26,908 bases of DNA from Asterionellopsis glacialis (Eukaryota > Bacillariophyta > Plagiogrammaphyceae > Rhaphoneidales > Asterionellopsidaceae), in assembly GCA_014885115.2 (NCBI GenBank), contig WKLE02001593.1, forward strand, positions 1-26,908. The letters run 5' to 3'. The notes under the pieces were generated by a model. The model worked only from the letters and a program-made list of their open reading frames with translations, was not told the DNA's origin and made no database searches. The translations under genes and the position numbers were made by a program. Position 1 is the first letter of the stretch. Each line of letters opens with the position of its first letter. This document shows positions 18,831-26,908 of the stretch, in pieces.

Positions 18831-21406
18831 CTATTCTTCAAGGTGTTCGTGAAGAATGACAAGCGACACCTGAGAAAGATCTCTTGATTTTGCTGGTGCG
18901 GTCTCTTCAAATAGTGTGATTACATTCCGTTTTCGTTTCAGAACTTCGAACGGTATATGATAAAGATGCTGGGTTGGCTTACCACAGCCCGTCCAGTGCT
19001 CGTAGCAATGTCGGCCATGCTTGGGTGGGGCACAATTTCCTTCGCATGTTCCCGCTTTAAGCCAATACCTTCCAATGTTGAACCCATTTACATAGGCGAC
19101 GCCTTTGTTTAATCCGCTCAGGTCTATGACAACAGCAGTTTGATTTGGCTGTGCGCTGCCAGCAAATGGCTGGAGCGTGCTAGGCAAATCAAACCATCCC
19201 TGTAGCCAAAACAGGCCTTCATGATTTTGAAATCCAGACGGAATGGTTTCCCAATCGACCAATTTGCGTCCTTCTGGTGTATAAATTTCAAGTTCTTCTC
19301 CTTTCAGAACCCATGCTGTTGAGAAGATGGTTTCAGGTGAATTAGTATTGCCGATTGTAACACTCTTTATTCCCTTGCCTGAGTGTGGACCAACATCACC
19401 ATTGTACAAACCCATTGCAACAGACAGAATATCGATCTTATTGGAGGCTGAATGCTTTCGAAGAGTACGACTTTTTGGTTCTATGTGGACTAGACTCTGT
19501 ACACTTTCACCCATCGAGAGTATGGTACTAGGAGGTAGAAGTTTACCATCGACGTAAACGTAATATAAACCATCGTAACCGAACTGATCAACACTAATAG
19601 ACCCAAGCTGAGTAGTGTTGAAGCTATACCAGAGATAATCACTATCATTATTGGTGATATTCAGCTGCTCTGGGGACTTTGTTGGTTCGCTCAATTTGGC
19701 ACCATAGGCTACCGGCTCTTTGAAGAAACCCCAATTGCTGATTGGAATCCTCATTGGGATATTCTCAGACTCGATATGTCCACTCTGATTTTCTCTAACA
19801 GTGTCACCACTACTTGTATTGAACAATACTTCTCCAGATGATGCATTAATTGCGATAACGGTGTGATTTGGAAGATTATATAAGCGTTTACCATATTTGA
19901 CAACGCCAGAGCTTGAGCTGTCTTCACCATAGTTAGACAAGAACACAAAATCACCATATTCATGGGCTTCCGCAACACTCGCGTCGTGTTTTGTGAACGA
20001 GTCATCGTTGTTATCATTGATCACCATTTTTAAAGGGATCGCCTCCGCGGGTGGAAAATGTAAAAGAGCACCTTCCCATTCCATTAGCACTCTGAAAAAG
20101 TTTCTATAGATTGAGTAGCGCGGTTCGTGTCGGAGAAAGAAACTATCAATCGCGGTGTCGAAGGCATAAGCTGTCGTCACATCTCCACCTGCCTTTCGAC
20201 CGTAATTGTTTCCCCCAGATAGCATGTAAAAGTTGTGGTATGCTCCACCGTACGCTACATAGAAGAACGATGCACAATATGAATAGGAAGAATAAAGAAC
20301 AATCAGCAAGTTGTATGTTGACCAGTGATACGATTTTTATGAATTGGATGCAACCAAATCCATAGACTTTCGTAATATTACTCACCAAAGAACCTGGCTA
20401 TACCATAGAGCTGATCTGATGTTTTACGGACACGCCGTGCAAAGCCCCATTTATCAAACCACCCTTGATCTTCTGTCCATACCGCAGGTTGGTTTGGATT
20501 AGCGCCCCATAAACTTTGAAAGAATTCTGGACCCGGCTGATTTCCACCTCCACCAGAATCCATCCAGAACCCATTGATGGCACAAAGTACTTTATCGGCT
20601 TTCGCATGTTTGTTTAATTCTCCACATTGGGGCACATCGTGACATATCTCCCAGGGAACATCAACTGTCAAGTTGCGTGCCATATTCACTGCCCATTCTA
20701 AGTAATTATCGTACTTGAAATATTCATTTTCTACCTGTAGCATGATGATAGGCCCTCCATTAGGGTATAATTGTAGTCGAATCTTGTCTAATACAACTGC
20801 CGTCCATCTCTGCACTTCGCGCCTCCAAATTGGGTCTTCACAGCGAAAACACTCAATATTGTCAACATGGCGAAGCCAAAGGGGTAAACCCCCAAAGTAG
20901 TATTCACCGCATATATAAGGACCAATCCGAACAACAACATAAAGATCATGTTGAGCCTAATCATTGTTTCAAAATAAAGTTTTCCAATGAAAAGCTCATA
21001 AGATCAGCGAATGACATAGTATGATGCAAAATATACTTGATTGCTTTCTAAACTTGAATTTACTTACCGCGAGGTCTACAAATCTGACTAGGTCGCTATC
21101 TCCCTTCCACGAATACTCTCCTTGAACTGGTTCGTGTTCTGACCAGATAACGTAAGTTTGAATGCAGTTAAGCCCCATGTCTTTGGCGAGCTGAAATACA
21201 TTGCTCCAATCTGATGGAGGGATTCGATTATAATGAAGTGAGCCTGACACAATTAATTTAGGTTTGCCATTTATGATTAATGACCTTTTCGTATAAGTAA
21301 TTTGTTGTGTTTCATCGCTTGACAAAGCTAGACATACCACTGATATTAAAAGCAACGACACAACAAATCTTGCAAAGAACAGAAAATATTTGTTAGATGT
21401 CGCCAT
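18831..21406 (-). CDS. Secreted GH35 beta-galactosidase, plant type (3 exons)
   Basis: Predicted 777-aa exo-acting beta-galactosidase that removes terminal beta-linked galactose from glycans. Minus-strand exons are 21406-21068, 20956-20386 and 20254-18831. The introns are 111 nt (phase 0, GTAAGT..TAG) and 131 nt (phase 1, GTGAGT..TAG). ATG 21406 gives a signal peptide (hydrophobic ~8-28), so the enzyme should enter the secretory path. GH35 marks are GSLHYNR, the family signature GGPIIMLQVENEY (180-192, acid/base Glu) and WTEDQGWFDKWG (nucleophile E275). The FGGLPLWL and YGGAYHNFYMLSGGNNYGR blocks also fit. The C-terminal jelly-roll ends in YVNGFNIGRYW with a Cys-rich insert then YHIPFEVLKRKRN, as in plant BGAL proteins. 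It converges on the AP endonuclease gene, with stops 112 nt apart. Confidence 0.92.
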
Positions 21407-21856
21407 CGTGCTTCGGTTGCAACGTCGATGTTTGGATCCATCATACATCAGAAAGCAAGATCCCAGATGAAAAAAAAGAACAAAACCCCAAACAGAAGCG
21501 AGGCCGACGAAGGCCAAACGTGACAACTTCGGTGGGACCCAAAATACGCACGACACCAACCGTCTGGCTGTCCCTATCCCATCGATAACTTCGAGTCGAC
21601 ACGTACGTGCGTGTTCCTCTCTGTGTCAATGAGAAATCCCTGAAATCCATCACACAAGCTACCGACCAAAAGCGTGCATGCAAACCTGCCTCTCTCAACT
21701 CTCCTTAGCCGCAGAGGCTTTGTCTGGGACTAACGAGACACATCATCTCTAACGACTTCTTCGCAATTCATTCGAAAAAGGGCTCAAAGGTTTCATCGAT
21801 AATAGAGCAAACAAGAGAAATATACTGAGAGGACTCGTTAAGAAGCAGCTTCAACC
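21407..21856. promoter_or_regulatory. Divergent promoter region of GH35 and cpSRP54
   Basis: 450 nt between two divergent start codons, so it must hold both promoters and 5' UTRs. Frames within it begin at TTG or encode no recognised family. No clear repeated motif seen. Confidence 0.5.
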
Positions 21857-23830
21857 ATGCCGCTTGTTAGTCGGCGAACTATTGCCTGGTTTGTTGCCAC
21901 GGCGGCTTTGTCTGATGCCTTTGTTCCAGTGACTAACCGATTTCCTTCTTCCCTTCAGGGATCGACATTTACAAGTCAGTTTGCACCATCATCTCCTTCT
22001 CGATCATCAAATGCGGCCAGGAGTTCATCAAATCTCAACATGATGTTCGATCAACTTGCCAGTGCAATTTCTGATGTGACTAAAAATCTTGGACCAAAGA
22101 AACGGTGAGACTTATTTTGTACTGCCATATTCATAAACAAGAGACAATTTGTTCGCAGTAAGAATTTGTGGATTTCTAATGTATTTATTTTTTGATTCTC
22201 TCTGGATTTTTCTTGTTGCGATGCAGAATGACAGAGGAAAGCATCAAACCGGCTCTAAGAGATGTCCGACGTGCTTTGCTTGATGCTGATGTTAATATTG
22301 ATGTCGCCGATGCGCTCATTGAGGGTGTGAAGACGCGCAGTCTTGGAAAAGAAGTAACCCAAGGTGTTACGGCTGATCAGCAATTTATCAAGGCAATGTA
22401 TGACGAACTCCTTGATATGATGGGAGGTGATTCGGAAAATGCATCTACAGCCTCTGAACCTGGCCGTGGAGCACCCGCTTCTACTCTTGCCGTCGGAACG
22501 GCAGAAAACCCTGCAGTGGTGCTTTTGGCTGGGTTGCAGGGAGCAGGTAAAACGACTGCTGCTGGTAAGTTGGCTCTCTACCTGAAAGAAAGGGAAGTCG
22601 ACTATTCTGCATTGGATGCGATGGGAGAGGAAGAGGCCTCTCAGACACTTTCGAGTCAGTTACCCAAACGCGAAAGAAAAGTTCTCCTTGCAGCAGCTGA
22701 TGTCTACCGTCCGGCTGCTATTAAGCAACTCCAGATTTTAGGAGAAAGCATTGATGTTGAAGTGTTCAGTATGGGTAGCGATGCTGACCCCGTGGATATT
22801 GCTGCAGCTGCTGTTGCAAAAGCAAAAGAAGAAGGTTTTGATACAGTTTTAGTTGATACAGCAGGTCGTCAAGTAATTGATGAAGACTTAATGGACGAAC
22901 TTCGTCGTATTAAGAACGAAGGTAAGTCTGATAATCACGTACCCTTTTCTTCGTTGTACCTCCCATGGTTTTGATTTTGAGCTCACCTATTTTCCCTTTT
23001 TTGATAATGCAGTAAATCCTGATGAAACATTGCTTGTAGTCGATGCCATGACTGGACAAGAAGCCGCATCTTTGACCGCATCTTTTGATTCTGCTGTTGG
23101 TATCACTGGAGCTGTTTTGACGAAGATGGATGGTGATTCCCGTGGTGGTGCAGCTGTGAGTGTGCGTGGTGTGAGTGGCAAACCTATCAAGTTTGTTGGT
23201 ACCGGTGAAAAGACCCCTGATCTTGAGCCATTTTATCCTGATCGTATGGCATCACGTATTTTGGGTATGGGAGATGTTATTAGTCTTGTAGAAAAAGCGG
23301 CTGCGGAAGTTTCTGATGCCGAGGCACAAAAGATGCAACAGAAGATGCTTGAGGCCAAGTTTGACTTTGATGACTTTATGAAACAAGCAAAGCTTGTCTC
23401 GAAAATGGGAAACCTTGCAGGTGTGGCGAAGATGCTACCTGGGGTTGGTAGTCAAATCAACAATAGTCAGATCCGTGAGGTGGAGGCACGCTTGAAAAAG
23501 AACGAAGCCATGATCTGTAGTATGACAAAGAAGGAAAGAGCTAACCCAGATCTCCTCATTTCGGATGCTTCTTCCAGATCTCGGATAACTCGTATTACTA
23601 ATGGATCGGGCCTAGCATTTGAAGATGGTCTTGCTTTCATGAGTGAATTTCAGAAGATGCGAACAATGATGAGTCGCATGCAGAAGCAAATGACCGGACA
23701 AGGCGGAGCTGATCCAGCCATGGCCGGTGCCGAAGGCGGTGATATGCCTCAAATGGGCAATCGTAAAATGCGCCGGGCAGCGAAGAAGAAAAAGAAGGGT
23801 GGCCGCGGCGGTGGAGGCGGATTCGGATAA
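21857..23830 (+). CDS. cpSRP54: Plastid signal recognition particle GTPase cpSRP54 (3 exons)
   Basis: Predicted 586-aa GTPase that guides thylakoid membrane proteins in the plastid stroma. Exons are 21857-22104, 22227-22921 and 23013-23830; the introns are 122 nt (phase 2) and 91 nt (phase 1). The N-terminus has a signal peptide then LSDAFVP (residues 18-24), a clear ASAFAP-type plastid site. The NG domain starts near residue 62. GTPase motifs are GLQGAGKTT (185-193), DVYRPAAIKQL (241-251), DTAGR (293-297) and TKMDGDSRGG (351-360). The Met-rich M domain runs from about 410 (KMGNLAGVAKMLPG, MTKKERANP, and the Met-rich MRTMMSRMQKQM stretch). About 29 residues, partly acidic, are inserted at 204-232 before KVLLAAADVYRP, where most SRP54 proteins have a short turn. 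The tail is basic then Gly-rich (MRRAAKKKKKGGRGGG). Confidence 0.96.
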
Positions 23831-24364
23831 AGTAGTATTTGCATGATGGCAAAATAAAACCTTGTCAATCATTAGAAAGCTTTGTTTTCTTTTAGTGAAG
23901 CCATCTTCTTCAGTAAACTTTCCAATATTCCCCAATCTCTACATTTCGTAGAATGCTAGGATCGCATCAGAACTACAAAGGTATCAATATATGATATTAA
24001 TAACAGATTAGTTCCTACACCCGCGTACTACATATATAAATTTTCAAAAGTTAAAAGTTGTTGTGTTTTTTCAGCAAGAAAACACGCAGAAAAATTTAAA
24101 ATTCTGTACAACCCACAAAGTATCGTACGTCCGCCGTACGTCCAAATGACGTGGTGTCTGTACTGTGAATAATGTGAACTGTGAGCGCGAGATTTGCGTA
24201 CATCCCCCAAATTTCTTTTTCGTGGCTTCCGCAGTACGATCGACTGCGGGTTGACATGAAAACAGAGTCAACAAACTACCGTGACAAGCCGACAATTCAT
24301 AATTTATCACAGTACGACATTAACTGTCTGTTTCTGTGCCATTCGTGTTTTTGGAAGAATTCGG
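23831..24364. promoter_or_regulatory. Intergenic region upstream of plastid peptide deformylase
   Basis: 534 nt between tandem plus-strand genes. CGTACGTCC occurs twice, at 24124-24132 and 24135-24143, followed directly by AAATGACGTGG with a TGACGT core. These lie about 215-240 nt before the deformylase ATG and are candidate factor sites, unproven. No gene seen. Confidence 0.4.
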
Positions 24365-25227
24365 ATGCGTCTCGTATTGTCAATGGCGGCTTTAAGCTGC
24401 ATGAGCTTTTCTTACCGCGGAGTGCAAGCCTTTCAAACCGCCGCACGGTCATCGTCTCGAACAGGTCCTATTCATGCTTTTGGGCTACCCTCTACAAGGA
24501 TGGGAAATGTGGCTAGGAAATCAGAATATTTGACAAAGATTTTTTCTTCGGTAGAGAATGAGGTCGATCCAGGTGAAGTTGAGGGTACAGATCTGCGTGT
24601 TCTAAAATATCCTCATCCATCCCTTCGTGCGGATAATGCAGAAATTACGGAAGAAGAATTGGCTGATGGTTCAATTGCCAAGATTGCCAAAGAAATGTTC
24701 CTTGTCATGTATGCTGCTGAAGGCGTAGGACTTGCAGCACCACAAGTTGGCGTAAATAAGAAACTGATGGTATATAATGAAACTGGTGATAAAACGAAAT
24801 GGCTTCAAGAGATTGTAATGGTGAATCCCAAAATTGTTGAATTTTCGGACGCCAAAGATGATGCAACTGAAGGATGTCTCAGTTTTCCTGATATGAGTGG
24901 TGAAGTAACGCGAAGTAAATGGATCAAGGTACGTACAGGATTGCTATTCTAAATGACGGTATTCATATCTTTGTCGAAACGACGTAGAAATTAACTTTTT
25001 TCGTGCTTTCGTTGCCAAAACAAACCCGATAGGTAGAAGCATTGAGCCTGAAAGGAAAGAAAATTAAGAAAAGGTTCAAAGGTTGGGAAGCACGAATTTT
25101 CCAACATGAATATGACCATTTAGATGGCGTTGTCTACATTGATCGCTTATCAGAAGATGGCAGGAAAGAAGTACAACCACGACTTGATGAACTTGTAGAA
25201 GATTACGGAGAAGATGGTGCACTTTAG
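24365..25227 (+). CDS. PDF1B: Plastid peptide deformylase (2 exons)
   Basis: Predicted 252-aa metal enzyme that removes the N-formyl group from newly made plastid-encoded proteins. Exons are 24365-24928 and 25033-25227; the 104-nt intron (GTACGT..TAG) is phase 0. ATG 24365 starts a signal peptide (MRLVLSMAALSCMSF) ending at GVQAFQTA, where Phe 23 marks the plastid cleavage site. The open frame upstream of it begins at GTG and is not expected to be used. All three family motifs are intact: GVGLAAPQVG (120-129), EGCLSFP (169-175, metal Cys) and QHEYDHLDG (212-220, two metal His and the catalytic Glu). The gene ends 91 nt from the stop of the convergent PTGES2-like gene. Confidence 0.95.
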
Positions 25228-25318
25228 TCAACGTCAATGTAAACAATAGTCGAATTGCTCTTTCGAATGCTCGAATTATAGAATTACAGTTTGCGCCATT
25301 TAAAGTTATCAATTAGGC

Positions 25319-26429
25319 CTACTTGAAGTTTTGAAGCTGTCCACTCATTCTTTCATACCAATCCTTAACAGCGCCGCCACGTTCTTCTATTACTTCCTTA
25401 TGGGCTGGAAGCCCTTCAACAGATCGCAAAGTCCCAAAAACAGCAATATCACCCTGATGCACGAAAAAACAAAAAGATTAACTTTTCATCCAAATATAAA
25501 GTTTGTTCATTCACTGCAACAGCAACTTTATCTTACCATATTGGGTGCATGAGTTCCCGACTGAAACTCCTTTTCACCGTCCGATAGACCTTCTTCTTCC
25601 CATACAGATAAGACCTTGTTCAAAGCTTCTCGCTCGTCTGTGATGCCTCGTTTGGCTACGAAGGAACAATGCGAAAAAAGTGAGACATATTTTTATTGCC
25701 GAAGCATTTATTCCAATTTCAATGTCTTGACGTACATTTGATTTTAGAGGCTGCCAAATACATGGCAAGCGACCCTGCACCGCGGATGGTTATTTTTTGT
25801 ACCGGTGAAAATGTTTCCACATCATTTACATAGGAGAATGCCAAGAATGAATCACCTAACGATCGACAAATATTAGGATACAGCAGTGCTGCCAAATCAT
25901 CAGTTGCATACTTCATCCACTTTTCAGCATCCTTTGATCGAAAATCAGACATTGTTTGTTCTGGAGTGTCTTTCCACTTTTCCTCGAGGTTTGCAATCAC
26001 TTGCTCATTTTCGAGCAAAGCTTCCAAAATTTTATCTGATCCGTTCAACTGTTCATCATTCAACATTGCGATTGGGACCTTCTTGTAATCTCCTGACCTA
26101 AAGTTAATGAAAAAGTGGCAAATATAACAAATAAGAAATATATATGAATAAATCGTGTGATAGCTTTATCTTCAGAATCAGAATCAGAATCCGACGTACC
26201 ATGGTTTTAATTCACTCTTTGTTAAAGGGTTCACTTCAACAATCTTATGGTCCACACCAGCATAAGCGAGGAGAGCTTTGACTTTATTACAAAATGGACA
26301 AATTTTGTACTGACAGAGAGTCAATGAAAGAGGAGATGCGTCAACTGAGAGAGATCGATGAAGATTAGATTGTTGTTGTTTGGTTGAAACCATTCTGGTT
26401 CCTCGTGAAATCAAAAGCCGTCCGGACAT
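25319..26429 (-). CDS. PTGES2: PTGES2-like thioredoxin-fold/GST protein (4 exons)
   Basis: Predicted 281-aa homologue of membrane-associated prostaglandin E synthase 2. Minus-strand exons are 26429-26200, 26097-25736, 25655-25537 and 25453-25319. The introns are 102, 80 and 83 nt, in phases 2, 1 and 0. The glutaredoxin-like domain carries SLTLCQYKICPFCNKVKALL with the CPFC redox site at 44-47, then VVEVNP-like (IVEVNP) and KKVPI. The C-terminal GST-like half has the AMYLAASKIKSKRGITDER block and APNMGDIAVFGTLRSVEG, close to the animal KPNLADLAVYGVLR segment. The N-terminal 30 residues are Arg/Ser/Gln-rich without acid, like a mitochondrial presequence. In animals this protein isomerises PGH2 and binds glutathione/heme; whether the algal protein makes prostaglandin-like oxylipins is unknown. 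Confidence 0.92.
26172..26191. repeat. Hexanucleotide microsatellite in an intron
   Basis: TCAGAA repeated three times plus TC, inside the first intron of the PTGES2-like gene near its donor. Short and probably of no function. Confidence 0.6.
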
Positions 26430-26908
26430 GGTTCCAAAGAAAACAATAGAAGAAACCTAGAGGGAGATGCTGTTTTTTGGGGGGGGGGTGTTCTGATGCA
26501 CTTCGCCGTTTTCCTCTATCGACAGAGAGTATCACCGTCTATGACCTGTGTTGATTGTCTGATTACAGTATATCATTTGGTATCGGTGGAAGCAATCTCA
26601 AATCGACCGAGGTGAAAAAAGGCGAAAAGAGAAAAAGTAAGAAGATGAGAGGTGCTGGATGGAAAATGTGGGTCTCTACCAGTATCCTCAAAAACTACAT
26701 ACGGGTTAAAGATTTCAAATTTTGGAAAACTGTTGGTGCAGTACAGACAGACAGTAAGTGGGGAGGACAGACTTCGATGATCGACTCTTTATTCGATTGA
26801 GTCGACTTTCCAAAAAAACTTTGATTTCGCAATGTGATGTTTGTAGGGATCATGCGAGAAAATGGTGTAAGGCTCTAGATTACGGGTAATAACCTAATCT
26901 AGAGTAAG
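26430..26908. other. Intergenic end of window, promoter side of PTGES2-like gene
   Basis: 479 nt with no recognised gene. It contains a T6G10 homopolymer (26473-26488) about 45 nt upstream of the PTGES2-like ATG and an inverted repeat at the extreme right edge. The open frame 26555-26800 starts at TTG and has no family resemblance, though it could be an exon fragment of a gene beyond the window. Confidence 0.5.
26873..26904. repeat. 10-bp perfect inverted repeat at the right edge
   Basis: CTCTAGATTA (26873-26882) pairs exactly with TAATCTAGAG (26895-26904). The 12-nt interior can add a small GGT/ACC stem. It could be a transcript hairpin or an end of a small inverted-repeat element continuing outside the window. 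Confidence 0.6.

Noticed and set aside
26473..26488. T6G10 homopolymer as a functional site
   Set aside because: Such runs are common sequencing- and slippage-prone tracts; no reason to see a regulatory role.
26555..26800. 81-codon plus-strand frame near the right edge
   Set aside because: It starts at TTG with no ATG in frame nearby. It could be an exon of an outside gene, but nothing supports that.

Overview
The window is nuclear DNA of a eukaryotic microalga, most probably a diatom or a close stramenopile relative. Most genes are split by short introns (about 80-145 nt) with GT..AG borders. Three predicted plastid proteins begin with a signal peptide followed by an A-F site of the ASAF type (SSAF, SDAF, VQAF), the hallmark of stramenopile plastid import through the ER. 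A chloroplast-type SRP54 and a plastid-type peptide deformylase sit beside ordinary cytosolic and nuclear genes. Intergenic DNA is AT-rich. No transposon, virus, CRISPR array or rRNA was seen.

Layout. 1-4124: a RAD51-paralogue recombination gene (RAD51B-like), a tRNA-Arg(CCG) and ribosomal protein eL18, all on the minus strand. 4799-9933: three plus-strand genes, namely a plastid membrane protein resembling DUF2301, an ATP-grasp ligase, and the tRNA t6A enzyme Sua5/YrdC. 9968-16147: three tandem minus-strand copies of a Golgi-type GlcNAc transferase (GT60 / PF11397), each split by one phase-1 intron at the same place. The first copy is interrupted by an assembly gap that removes its catalytic core. 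16789-18718: an APE1-type AP endonuclease with a long Lys/Ser-rich repeat tail and a PIP-box-like motif in an internal insert. 18831-21406: a secreted plant-type GH35 beta-galactosidase (minus, three exons). 21857-23830: plastid SRP54 (three exons). 24365-25227: plastid peptide deformylase (two exons). 25319-26429: a PTGES2-like thioredoxin-fold/GST protein (minus, four exons).

The genes do not form one pathway, as is usual for a diatom chromosome. Loose themes are plastid protein biogenesis (cpSRP54 targets thylakoid proteins, peptide deformylase trims plastid-made proteins), DNA repair (RAD51B-like and APE1-like), translation (eL18, tRNA-Arg, Sua5), and secretory-pathway glycan work (three GT60 enzymes and a beta-galactosidase). 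The least ordinary items are the GT60 tandem family with its mis-sized gap, the PIP-like insert in the AP endonuclease, and the plastid DUF2301-like and ATP-grasp proteins, whose roles I cannot assign. All splice sites were inferred by eye from GT/AG signals, frame continuity and family alignment from memory.
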